Origin: JAWKWA01 sp041397765
GTDB lineage: Bacteria > Pseudomonadota > Alphaproteobacteria > Rhizobiales > Hyphomicrobiaceae
Assembly: GCA_041397765.1 (NCBI GenBank)
Contig: JAWKWA010000017.1
Location: 1-64,000 of the forward strand
Reading direction: 5' to 3'
Length of the DNA stretch: 64,000 nucleotides
Shown in pieces: positions 26,419-34,233 of the stretch. The notes beneath the pieces are model-generated. The model was given only the letters and a program-made list of their open reading frames with translations, had not been told where the DNA came from and made no database searches. Within the stretch, counting starts at the first letter, position 1; each line of letters starts with the position of its first letter. The translations under genes and the position numbers were made by a program.

Positions 26419-26940
26419 GTGCCGGCAACCGACATCAGGCGGACGCTCGTCATCGGCGGGGCCCGCTCGGGCAAGAGCCGTCACGCCGAGGCGCTGGTGA
26501 TGGCAACGCCGCCGCCATGGCTCTATGTGGCGACGGCGGAGGCCCATGACGGCGAGATGCGGGCGCGGATCGCCGAGCATCGCCTGAGGCGCGATGCGCG
26601 CTGGGAGACGCTGGATGCGCCGCTCGATCTCGCCGCGGCACTCGCGGGAGCGGGCACGGGCGGGCGGGCGGTGCTGGTCGACTGCGCCACGCTCTGGCTA
26701 TCGAACATCATGCTGGCGGGGCGCGATGTCGAGGCCGAGACGGCGCGGCTGGTCGAGGCCGTCAGTGCGGTACCGGGGTCGCTCGTCGTCGTCTCCAACG
26801 AGGTCGGGCTCGGCATCGTGCCGGAGACGCCGCTCGGCCGCCGGTTCCGCGATGCGCAAGGCCGGCTCAACCAGCGGCTCGCCGAGGTCGCGGACCGCGT
26901 GGTGCTGACGGTCGCCGGATTGCCGCTGACGGTGAAGTGA
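26419..26940 (+). CDS. cobU: Adenosylcobinamide kinase/guanylyltransferase (CobU/CobP)
   Basis: The bifunctional enzyme phosphorylates adenosylcobinamide and then attaches GMP, in nucleotide loop assembly. The 173-residue protein has the P-loop VIGGARSGKSRHAE at 11-24, the YVATAEAHDGEM segment, DCATLWLSN and VVVSNEVGLGIVPETPLGR, all family hallmarks. The start is GTG 26419. It is the first gene of the divergent plus-strand cobU-cobO-cobQ unit, whose promoter must share the 60-base gap with that of the riboswitch transcript. Confidence 0.95.
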   Translation: MPATDIRRTLVIGGARSGKSRHAEALVMATPPPWLYVATAEAHDGEMRARIAEHRLRRDARWETLDAPLDLAAALAGAGTGGRAVLVDCATLWLSNIMLAGRDVEAETARLVEAVSAVPGSLVVVSNEVGLGIVPETPLGRRFRDAQGRLNQRLAEVADRVVLTVAGLPLTVK

Positions 26941-26951
26941 GGAGAAAGATC

Positions 26952-27563
26952 ATGACCGGCCCTCAACAGGATGCCGATCGCCACAAGGCGAAGATGGCGA
27001 AGCGCAAGGCGCACCAGGATGCCGAGGTGGCGGGGAAGTCGATCGCGCGCGGGGTGCTGATGGTCCACACCGGCGCCGGCAAGGGCAAGTCGACGGCCGC
27101 CTTCGGCCTCGTCCTCAGAGCGCTCGGGCACGGCCGGAAGGTCGCCGTCGTCCAGTTCGGCAAGGGGGCCTGGGAGACGGGCGAGCGGCGGGCGGTGGCA
27201 CGGTTCGGCGACCAGGTGATCTGGGAGACGCTCGGCGAGGGCTTCACCTGGGAGACGCAGGACCGCGACCGCGACGTGGCCGCCGCCGAGCGCGCCTGGG
27301 CGCGGGCGCAGGAGCTTATGGCCGACGAGGGGATCTCGCTCGTCGTGCTCGACGAGCTCAACATCGCGCTGCGCTACGATCATCTTCCGGTCGGGGAGGT
27401 CGTCGAGGCCCTGAAGGCGCGCCGACCGGAGCTCACCGTCGTCGTCACCGGACGCAACGCCAAGGCCGAGCTCGTCGAGGCGGCCGATCTCGTCACCGAG
27501 ATGAGCCTCGTCAAGCATCACTTCAAGGCGGGATTCAAGGCGCAGGAAGGCATCGAGTACTGA
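26952..27563 (+). CDS. cobO: Cob(I)yrinic acid a,c-diamide adenosyltransferase CobO
   Basis: CobO adds the 5'-deoxyadenosyl group from ATP to cob(I)yrinic acid a,c-diamide. The 203-residue product shows HTGAGKGKSTAAFGL (P-loop at 41-48), VVQFGKGAWETGER, LVVLDELNIALRYDHLP and VVVTGRNAKAELVEAADLVTEM, typical of the CobA/CobO/BtuR family. ATG 26952 has GGAGAAAG as ribosome site; an earlier in-frame GTG at 26937 overlaps the cobU stop and lacks one. The stop overlaps the cobQ ATG. Confidence 0.95.
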   Translation: MTGPQQDADRHKAKMAKRKAHQDAEVAGKSIARGVLMVHTGAGKGKSTAAFGLVLRALGHGRKVAVVQFGKGAWETGERRAVARFGDQVIWETLGEGFTWETQDRDRDVAAAERAWARAQELMADEGISLVVLDELNIALRYDHLPVGEVVEALKARRPELTVVVTGRNAKAELVEAADLVTEMSLVKHHFKAGFKAQEGIEY

Positions 27564-29062
27564 TGGGCGCCCGCGCGATCATGCTGCAGGGGACGGGCTC
27601 GGATGTCGGCAAGTCGCTGCTCGTCGCAGGCCTTGCCCGTGCCTATGCCGACCAGGGCCTCAAGGTCCGTCCGTTCAAGCCGCAGAACATGTCGAACAAT
27701 GCCGCGGTGACGGCCGACGGTGGCGAGATCGGCCGGGCGCAGGCGCTGCAGGCGCGCGCCGCCCGCACGCCGCTCTCGGTGCATATGAACCCGGTGCTCC
27801 TGAAGCCGCAGAGCGAGATCGGCTCGCAGGTGATCGTGCAGGGCCGGATCGCAGGGACGGCGAAGGCGAAGGAGTTCCAGGGCTGGAAGCCGCGCCTCAT
27901 GGGGGCGGTGCTCGACAGCTTCGGCCGGCTCGCCGGCGAGGCCGATCTCGTTCTCGTCGAGGGGGCGGGCTCGGCGGCCGAGGTCAATCTGCGGGCCGGC
28001 GACATCGCCAATATGGGCTTTGCGCGCAGGGCGGGCGTTCCCGTCGTCCTCGTCGGCGACATCGACCGGGGCGGTGTGATCGCGAGCCTCGTCGGCACCT
28101 ATCACGTCGTTCAGCCCGAGGACCGGGCAATGATCGGTGGCTTCCTCGTCAACAAGTTCCGCGGCGATCCGGCGCTGTTCGCCGAGGGCATGACGATGAT
28201 CGAGCGGGCGACCGGCTGGCCGGGGCTCGGGCTCGTGCCGTGGTTCGGCGGCGCGCATCGGCTGCCGGCCGAGGATGCGGTGGCGCTCGGCCGGCGCACG
28301 GGGGGGGTGGCGGGCGGCGGCCGCGTGGTGATCGCCGCGCTGGTGCTGCCCTCGATCTCCAATTTCGACGATCTCGATCCCCTGAAGCTCGAGCCCGGCG
28401 TCGATCTGCGGCTGGTGCGCACCGGCGAGGCGATCCCGGCCGAGGCGCGGCTCGTCATCCTGCCGGGCTCCAAGGCGACGATCGCCGATCTCGCGGCGCT
28501 GCGGGCCGAGCGCTGGCATGTCGATCTCGAAGCCCATGTCCGGCGCGGCGGCCATGTGCTCGGTCTGTGCGGCGGTTTCCAGATGCTTGGCCGGTCGATC
28601 GCCGATCCCGAGGGCATCGAGGGGCCGGCCGGCAGGGTCGAGGGGCTCGGTCTCCTCGATGTCGAAACCGAGCTGACCGGCGAGAAGGTGCTGGTCGAGG
28701 TTTCGGGCCGCTCGGCCGGGGACGGGACGCCGTTCAAGGGCTACGAGATGCATGTCGGGCGTACTGGCGGAGCCGGGCTCGAGCGGCCGCTGCTAATGCT
28801 CGAGGGGGAGCGGAGGGAAGGGGCGGTGTCGCCATCGGGCCGGGTGGCGGGATGCTACATCCACGGCCTGTTCGCCGACGACCGCCAGCGGGCGCGGTGG
28901 CTCGAGCGGATCGGGGCGGCCTCGTCGGGGCTCGACTACGAGGGCGATGTCGAGGCGACGCTCGACGCCCTCGCCCGGCACGTCGCGGCCCATGTCGATC
29001 TCGACCGGCTACTTGCCATCGCTGCCGCGCCGGCGGCGGAAGCGCTTACATCAGCGCCCTGA
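27563..29062 (+). CDS. cobQ: Cobyric acid synthase CobQ
   Basis: CobQ amidates side chains b, d, e and g of adenosylcobyrinic a,c-diamide. The 499-residue enzyme begins MLQGTGSDVGKSLLVAGLAR (nucleotide-binding loop at 10-18), followed by PFKPQNMSNNAAVT and VLLKPQSEIGSQVI, an EGAGS motif, and a C-terminal glutamine amidotransferase domain with LGLCGGFQMLGR (Cys near 335) and GCYIHGLFAD. The start overlaps the cobO stop by one base. The last 17 bases overlap the 3' end of convergent cobD. Confidence 0.95.
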   Translation: MGARAIMLQGTGSDVGKSLLVAGLARAYADQGLKVRPFKPQNMSNNAAVTADGGEIGRAQALQARAARTPLSVHMNPVLLKPQSEIGSQVIVQGRIAGTAKAKEFQGWKPRLMGAVLDSFGRLAGEADLVLVEGAGSAAEVNLRAGDIANMGFARRAGVPVVLVGDIDRGGVIASLVGTYHVVQPEDRAMIGGFLVNKFRGDPALFAEGMTMIERATGWPGLGLVPWFGGAHRLPAEDAVALGRRTGGVAGGGRVVIAALVLPSISNFDDLDPLKLEPGVDLRLVRTGEAIPAEARLVILPGSKATIADLAALRAERWHVDLEAHVRRGGHVLGLCGGFQMLGRSIADPEGIEGPAGRVEGLGLLDVETELTGEKVLVEVSGRSAGDGTPFKGYEMHVGRTGGAGLERPLLMLEGERREGAVSPSGRVAGCYIHGLFADDRQRARWLERIGAASSGLDYEGDVEATLDALARHVAAHVDLDRLLAIAAAPAAEALTSAP

Positions 29063-30044
29063 CGAGGACGAGGAGCACGGCAAGCCCGAGCAGCCCGAGG
29101 CCCTGGACGACGAGCGCGATGCGGTAGAGGCCGAGGGCCGCGCGGATGTCGGCGGGGCCGAGCCCGGCACGGCCGTCGCCCATGGCCGGATCATCGGTAA
29201 TGACGCCGCCATAGCTGCGGGCCCCCGCCAGACGGAAGCCGAGCGCGCCCGCCATGGCCGCCTCCGGCCAGCCGGCGTTGGGCGAGCGGTGGCGGCGGGC
29301 GTCGCGGCGGATGGCGCGGATGGCACCGGCCGGGTCGGCATGGCGGTGGAACAGGCCGGCGAGGACGAGGAGGAGGGCGGCGAGGCGCGAGGCCGGCAGG
29401 TTGACGAGGTCGTCGAGGCGGGCGGACGCCCAGCCGAAATCGCGATGGCGCTCGTTCAGGTGGCCGATCATGGAATCGGCGGTGTTGACCGCCTTGTAGG
29501 CCGCCGCGCCGCCGAGACCGCCGACGACACCCCAGAAGGCCGGTGCGACGACACCGTCCGCGTAGTTCTCCGCGAGGCTCTCGATGGCGGCCCGGGAGAT
29601 GCCGGCCTCGTCGAGCCCGGCCGTGTCGCGGCCGACGATCCGTGCGACGGCCTTGCGTCCCGCTTCGGTCCCGCCGCTTTCCAGGGCGGTCGCGACTGCC
29701 GCCACATGGTCGTCGAGGCTGCGGCCGGCGATGAGGCTCGACATCAGCACGGCGACGAGCAGCCAGCCGGCGGTGTCGCCGAGCAGGCCGATCGACAGCT
29801 TCTCGATGCCATGGCCGGCGAGCGCGGCCGTGCCGGCGAGAACGAGCGCGACGAGCACGCCGCGGAAGCGGCGGCGCGCCGGGGAGACATCCGTACGGTT
29901 GAGCCCGTCGTCGAGCCAGCCGATCGCCGCGCCGATCCATGTCACCGGATGGCCGATGGCGGCAAAGAGGCGCGACGGATAGCCGATCGCGCTCTCGACG
30001 AGGAGCGCGGCGAGGACGAGGATCGGATAGATGGTCTGCAGCAT
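29046..30044 (-). CDS. cobD: Adenosylcobinamide-phosphate synthase CobD (CbiB)
   Basis: CobD in the Pseudomonas denitrificans naming (CbiB in Salmonella) attaches the aminopropanol arm to adenosylcobyric acid. The 332-residue membrane protein starts with a hydrophobic helix (TIYPILVLAALLVESAIGYP). It contains HPVTWIGAAIGWLDDGLNR, the SLAENYADGVVAPAFW block, AVNTADSMIGH and the PNAGWPEAAMAGALG signature, with several further hydrophobic segments. It lies convergent to cobQ and 60 bases from the MmgE/PrpD gene on the same strand. Confidence 0.94.
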   Translation of the reverse strand: MLQTIYPILVLAALLVESAIGYPSRLFAAIGHPVTWIGAAIGWLDDGLNRTDVSPARRRFRGVLVALVLAGTAALAGHGIEKLSIGLLGDTAGWLLVAVLMSSLIAGRSLDDHVAAVATALESGGTEAGRKAVARIVGRDTAGLDEAGISRAAIESLAENYADGVVAPAFWGVVGGLGGAAAYKAVNTADSMIGHLNERHRDFGWASARLDDLVNLPASRLAALLLVLAGLFHRHADPAGAIRAIRRDARRHRSPNAGWPEAAMAGALGFRLAGARSYGGVITDDPAMGDGRAGLGPADIRAALGLYRIALVVQGLGLLGLAVLLVLVRALM

Positions 30045-30103
30045 GGCCCGCGAGCGGTTAGCACGCGGCGCAGCGCCGGCAAACCACCGCGGTGCCGCAA
30101 GGA

Positions 30104-31441
30104 TCAGGCCGGGCGCATCAGCGCGTCGATGAAGGGGGCGATGTCGGGCATGGCCGGCAGCTCCTCGCAGAGCGCCAGCAGGTCACGGGCGCGCCGCTCG
30201 TCGAGGGTGGTGGCGGCATTGGCGAGGAACTTGTCGCGCAGTCCCTTGTCGCCGAGCGGTCGGTCGGGATCGCCGAGGGCCGGCAGAATGCCGGTCCGAT
30301 GCTCGGTGCCGTCCTTCATGCGGATCCGTGCCCTCGCGAGGCGCTCGGCGGGATAGCGCGGGCTGATCTCAGGGTCGTCGATCAGGCGGACGCGGGCTGC
30401 GAGGGCGAGAACGGCCGGGTCCCTGAGGCCGTTCTCGAGGATGTCGGCGGGAACGAGCCGACCCCGCAGGAGGGCGGCCGCGACCGGGAAGGGCAGGCTG
30501 TACTGCGCCTCCTCGGTCGAGGCGGGGGCGGCCGAGTTGATCCGCGTCGCCTCGTGGAAGGTGCGAATCTCGATCGCCTCGACCCGGGCCGGATCGATGT
30601 CGTGGGCGGCGCGCAATTCGAGCACGCAGCGGATCGCCGGCTGGGCCCAGCGGCAGACCGGATAGGGCTTGAAGTACTGCTCGGTGATGCGCCAGCGGCT
30701 GCCGAGATCCTCCCAGACGCCGGCGGCGCGGGCGTCGCTCCCGACCTCGACCGTGATGGCGGGCGCGCCGGTGAAGCCGCCACGGGCGAGCCAGGCGGCC
30801 GAGATGCCGGTCATGGCGCCCCAGCCCGAGCCGTCCTTCAGCATGGTCGGATAGTCGATGCAACGCATCATCTGGCTGCGCGGCCCATGGTACTCGGCGA
30901 TGCCGAGGCCGTGGCGCAGGGTCTCGCGGTCGAGGCCGAGCAGGCGGGCGGCGATGGCGACGACGCCGAGGGCGTTCCAGGCGCCGGAGGTGTGATAGTC
31001 GGCGACGGTCCGGTGCAGCGCCATGCCGGCGCGGATGGCGACCTCGTAGCCGATGGCGAGGGCGGCCAGCGCCTCGCGCCCCGAGACGGGAGCGGCGGCG
31101 TTCTCGGCGGCGGCGAGGAGGCCGGGCAGGAGGGCGGCGCCGGCGTGGCCCTTGGTCAGGACGTGGCCGTCGTGGGAATCGAAGGCGTCGATGGTCATGC
31201 CGTTGGCGAGCGCGGCCCCCGCCGCCGAAACCTCGCGGCCGTCGAGCATCAGGCGGGCACGGGTGCGGCCGGGGCCGAAACAATCGAGTGCGTGCTCGCG
31301 GATGATCCGCGAAAGCGGCGTGCCGGTCCCCGCCGCCGCCGTGCCGACGAGATCAATCAGGCAATCGAGCGCCATCTTGCGGGTCGCGGGCGGCAGGCTC
31401 TCATAGGTCGTGTCGGTGACGAACAGGTCGATGCTGGTCAT
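30104..31441 (-). CDS. MmgE/PrpD family protein
   Basis: A 445-residue member of the MmgE/PrpD family (2-methylcitrate dehydratase, iminodisuccinate epimerase and relatives). Supporting segments are ALDCLIDLVGTAAAGTGTPL near the N-terminus, AALANGMTIDAFDSHDGH and HAGAALLPGLLAAAE (substrate-domain histidines), TSGAWNALGVVAIAARLLGL, and KPYPVCRWAQPAI. The actual substrate cannot be deduced, and no prpB or prpC lies nearby. Start ATG 31441 fits the family; longer upstream frames are unconserved. It is co-oriented with cobD and 60 bases upstream of it, so they may share a transcript. Confidence 0.87.
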   Translation of the reverse strand: MTSIDLFVTDTTYESLPPATRKMALDCLIDLVGTAAAGTGTPLSRIIREHALDCFGPGRTRARLMLDGREVSAAGAALANGMTIDAFDSHDGHVLTKGHAGAALLPGLLAAAENAAAPVSGREALAALAIGYEVAIRAGMALHRTVADYHTSGAWNALGVVAIAARLLGLDRETLRHGLGIAEYHGPRSQMMRCIDYPTMLKDGSGWGAMTGISAAWLARGGFTGAPAITVEVGSDARAAGVWEDLGSRWRITEQYFKPYPVCRWAQPAIRCVLELRAAHDIDPARVEAIEIRTFHEATRINSAAPASTEEAQYSLPFPVAAALLRGRLVPADILENGLRDPAVLALAARVRLIDDPEISPRYPAERLARARIRMKDGTEHRTGILPALGDPDRPLGDKGLRDKFLANAATTLDERRARDLLALCEELPAMPDIAPFIDALMRPA

Positions 31442-31706
31442 GGTGTCTCGGGGGCGGGTGATGGAGCGATGAGTGGGCCGATCAGCCGCAGTCTGCGCCT
31501 GAAAACGGCCTGGGTGAAGGGCCGGCGAATGCCCTCGGAGCAGGGCTGGTTTGACGTGCGTGGCCGTCCAGCGATGTTGCAAAACTGCCACGACGCCCGC
31601 TGGCGGTCGATGAAAACGCGCGGATTTACAGGAGTTTAAGCAGTTTTCCAACATGCTTGAAGCTGATGCAGTTGTGCTGCATGCTGCAATGCAAAGCGGG
31701 TAGTGG

Positions 31707-32093
31707 ATGTTGATCATGAGATGGGTAACGGCAGTCGGCGGCGTGATCCTGGGGGCGATGCTCTCGGCCAACGCGCTCGCGTTCCAGGAGACGACGGTCG
31801 GCGGCGCGCCGGCCGAGACCGGCTCCGCGACCGCCGCCCAGATCGCTCCGAGCGACGATGTCGTGGTGCCCGATACGGTCGACGGAATCTCGCTCAGCAC
31901 TCCGGACGAGGCCGAGGCAGGCCGCAAGGTCGGCACCGAGGTGCGCATCCCCGGGCTCGGCTCGCTCGGCGTGCTGCCCAAGCTCGATTTCGGGCTCGAG
32001 CTGCTCTATGGCCCGCAGGATCGTAGCTCAGTCGATCCGGAGAGCTCGCCGGAGGATCTGACGGTCCGGGGCAGCCTGTCGCACACTTTCTGA
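31707..32093 (+). CDS. Small exported protein of unknown function
   Basis: A 128-residue protein with an N-terminal signal-like segment (MRWVTAVGGVILGAMLSANALAF; cleavage probably after the ANA at about 22-24). A low-complexity Thr/Asp-rich middle follows, then a C-terminal block GSLGVLPKLDFGLELLYGP...LTVRGSLSHTF ending in phenylalanine. The terminal F and alternating strands suggest an outer-membrane or periplasmic protein. I recognise the C-terminal pattern from small uncharacterised Hyphomicrobiales proteins but cannot name a family. A second ATG at 31716 is possible. Confidence 0.6.
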   Translation: MLIMRWVTAVGGVILGAMLSANALAFQETTVGGAPAETGSATAAQIAPSDDVVVPDTVDGISLSTPDEAEAGRKVGTEVRIPGLGSLGVLPKLDFGLELLYGPQDRSSVDPESSPEDLTVRGSLSHTF

Positions 32094-32280
32094 TCCTGTC
32101 GGATTCTAGGCCGCCCCTCCGTGGCGGTGTGAGCTGGCATGAGGTTGCGGTCTGATCCGCCGCTCCGCGACCGTCCGGTCGTCGAGACGATCGGCCCGGT
32201 AACCGGGCGGCGCGCTCAACGACCGGACGTCCCGGGGCCGCCGCCGGCGACGATCGCCAGGCGAAGTCCAGGTGACGGGG

Positions 32281-32508
32281 ATGGCAACCTGCATCATCCT
32301 CTGCGATGCCGATGACGGGATCGAGATCCTGAAATCCGGCGCACCCCATCCCTCCGACGAGATGCTGGACTGGCTCGCGGCGACCTGCCGCGGCGACTGG
32401 TCCTTCGCCTGCGACAACGCCTTCAACGTCCTCTTTCGCTTCGGGCTTGCCGAGGATGCGCGGCTCTTCACGGCGCGCTGGGGCGGTCGGAGTGGGGACG
32501 CTGCCTGA
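32281..32508 (+). CDS. Short hypothetical protein
   Basis: A 75-residue acidic protein (MATCIILCDADDGIEIL ... DEMLDWLAATCRGDWSFA ... LFRFGLAEDARLFTARWGG). The ending, a Phe/Arg/Asp pattern followed by LF..RWGG, recalls short uncharacterised alphaproteobacterial proteins. Start ATG 32281 or GTG 32272. It has no signal peptide. Coding status is supported only by composition and this weak similarity. Confidence 0.45.
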   Translation: MATCIILCDADDGIEILKSGAPHPSDEMLDWLAATCRGDWSFACDNAFNVLFRFGLAEDARLFTARWGGRSGDAA

Positions 32509-32651
32509 AGTCGGCTCGGGACCCGGGATCATCGCGGGCGCCGGGGGCCGGCATCGGGAATGGTGCGCATTGAAGGTTCGGTCCGCTTGCGGCAAGGTGT
32601 GCGCGCTGACGAGCCATGCTCGGTGGCCAGTCGCGGCGGGGGGCCTTCATC

Positions 32652-33377
32652 ATGACATTGTCGATGCTGTTCGAGCCCGCGATCTGGGCGAGCCTCGTCA
32701 GCCTCACGCTGCTCGAGATCGTGCTCGGCATCGACAATATCGTCTTCCTGTCGCTGGTGATCGGCCGATTGCCGGCGGAGCGGCGCTCGGCCGCGCGGCG
32801 GCTCGGTCTCGGGCTCGCGCTCGGCATGCGGATCGTGATGCTGCTGTTTCTCACCTGGATCATCGGCCTCACCGAGCCGGTCCTCTCCGCCTTCGGTCAC
32901 GATTTCTCCTGGCGCGACATCATCCTCCTGTCAGGCGGCCTCTTCCTGCTCGCCAAGGGCACGCACGAGATCCATCGCGGGATCGAGGGCGAGGGTGACG
33001 AGGAGGGGCTGCCGGTGCTCAGCGGCTTCGTCTCGATCATCATCCAGGTGGCGCTGATCGACTTCGTCTTCTCGATCGATTCCATCGTGACGGCGATCGG
33101 CATCGCCGAGCATGTCGAGGTGATGATCGCGGCGGTGGTGATCGCCATGGCCGTCATGTACTTCGCATCGAAAGGTGTCGGCGGCTTCATCGAGCGGCAT
33201 CCGACCACCAAGATGCTGGCGCTCAGCTTCCTCTTGCTGATCGGCGTCGCACTCGTCGCCGATGGCCTGCATTTCCACATCCCGCGCGGCTATATCTACT
33301 TCGCCATGGCGTTCGCCTGCGCGGTGGAAAGCTTCAACGTGCTGGCGACCCGGAGACGCAAGCACGCCCGCGGCTAG
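32652..33377 (+). CDS. TerC family integral membrane protein
   Basis: A 241-residue protein with about seven membrane segments and the two TerC signature regions TLLEIVLGIDNIVFLSLV (near 20-37) and DFVFSIDSIVTAIGI (about 135-150). Both place Asp/Asn within helices. TerC/Alx/YkoY-type proteins are linked to metal (for example Mn2+) export at the membrane; the specific ion here is unknown. Start ATG 32652; an upstream TTG at 32616 gives a non-conserved extension. Stand-alone gene followed by a palindromic repeat. Confidence 0.88.
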   Translation: MTLSMLFEPAIWASLVSLTLLEIVLGIDNIVFLSLVIGRLPAERRSAARRLGLGLALGMRIVMLLFLTWIIGLTEPVLSAFGHDFSWRDIILLSGGLFLLAKGTHEIHRGIEGEGDEEGLPVLSGFVSIIIQVALIDFVFSIDSIVTAIGIAEHVEVMIAAVVIAMAVMYFASKGVGGFIERHPTTKMLALSFLLLIGVALVADGLHFHIPRGYIYFAMAFACAVESFNVLATRRRKHARG

Positions 33378-33387
33378 GCACGCCTGC

Positions 33388-33430
33388 TAGAGCACGCTCA
33401 GGCGAAATGGAGACTGGTTCGCCCTGATCG
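33388..33430. repeat. Rhizobial-type intergenic palindrome, copy 2
   Basis: CTAGAGCACGCTCAGGCGAAATGG followed by AGACTGGTTCGCCCTGATCG. CAGGCGAA pairs with TTCGCCCTG around the centre. It shares the CTAGAGCA..., ATGGA, GGTT skeleton with the copy at 12797 but has its own stem sequence. It lies directly after the TerC gene. Confidence 0.5.
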
Positions 33431-33695
33431 GTCGAGTGGGGAGCGGCCGCGCGAGCAACGAAGCGCGAGCGCGTCCGTCAGCGTCGGGGCGCCTTGCGGT
33501 CGCCCATGGCCTCGATCAGGCTATCCGTCGGCTCACGATCGGCTCGGGTAAGCGCCGCAGCTTCAACCGCAAGGTGGGGAAGAGGGCGAGCGCCGCTCGC
33601 CGCCACGGCGACGTTCGGTCGCGCGGCCGGGTGGCCGTGGCGGGTGGTCCCGGCAGCGGGTGGTGTCGGCAGTTGCGTGGTCCACAAACAAAAAT

Positions 33696-33717
33696 GCAAG
33701 GCCCCAAGGGACCTTGC
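33696..33717 (-). terminator. Intrinsic terminator, minus strand
   Basis: On the minus strand GCAAGGTCCCTTGGGGCCTTGC forms a GC-rich hairpin followed by ATTTTTGTTTG. On the plus strand the hairpin is not followed by Ts, so the orientation is minus. No annotated minus-strand gene lies upstream of it within the interval. Confidence 0.75.
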
Positions 33718-33942
33718 AGTGCGATCTTTCTCGATCGCCTGGGTCGTCGAGCGTTGCCGCTACGGACCCCTTCCAACAGGCCGCGCAAGTTCGCCCGTGG
33801 CGTCTGCGCTGGCTCGTCCTCCCATGACTTGGACCGTGGTTCTTTCGCCTTGTCGACGGTCGCTACGCCTTCGTTGTGCGCGAGGGGGACCATAGACAAA
33901 CTGAAACGTGCTGTCACCATTCTTGATGAGTTTGTGACGCAT
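33718..33942 (-). ncRNA. Candidate small transcript (sRNA or 60-codon ORF) ending at the terminator
   Basis: Directly upstream of the intrinsic terminator lies a 225-base stretch. It includes an ATG at 33942 opening a 60-codon frame (MRHKLIKNGDSTFQFVYGPP...) that stops at 33760, 43 bases before the hairpin. The first 18 codons are clearly less GC-rich than the surroundings, but there is no Shine-Dalgarno and the downstream half is low-complexity Arg-rich. I do not recognise an Rfam family: it lacks the conserved SRP RNA, RNase P RNA and tmRNA tag motifs. Either an sRNA or a small protein mRNA is possible. Confidence 0.35.
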
Positions 33943-34233
33943 CCCATGTGAATTGCGCGGGGCTCGCCGGGGATTGTCCAATTTCAGCCCGAATTGCAGC
34001 GTTCCGGGCCGACCGGATGCGTTGCCGGGATCGCCTCGGCCCACGGCTCCATTGCCTCGGGGAAGGGAAGCCGGTAAGAGCCCGGTCAAGGAGCGGGCGC
34101 GCGAGCGGCCCGGACAGCGGCGTGGTGCCAGACGGCGCCGAGAGCTTCGCGACCGGCTGCCTGCCCGTCATTCCGGCCGCAATCGCCCACGCCGCCCAGA
34201 CCGGGCGGCACATTCGGGAAAGACCGTCAGCCC

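Larger units (their letters stand above)
33431..34233. other. Gene-poor 800-base interval between terC-like gene and proS
   Basis: No frame has a convincing ribosome site or recognisable protein motif. The interval contains a minus-strand intrinsic terminator at 33696-33717 and, upstream of it in the minus direction, an unusually AT-rich patch at about 33895-33945. That combination suggests a short minus-strand transcript. The rest (33431-33690 and 33960-34233) shows nothing identifiable apart from the expected proS promoter. Confidence 0.5.

Noticed and set aside
31640..31706. Possible PhaR-type TGCA palindromes before the small exported protein gene
   Set aside because: Several TGCA/TGCTGCA words occur, but no exact known operator and no PHA-related gene follows, so a regulator assignment would be guesswork.
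33478..33895. Several overlapping small frames in the terC-proS interval
   Set aside because: They cross the intrinsic terminator or lack ribosome sites, and their composition matches non-coding GC-rich DNA.
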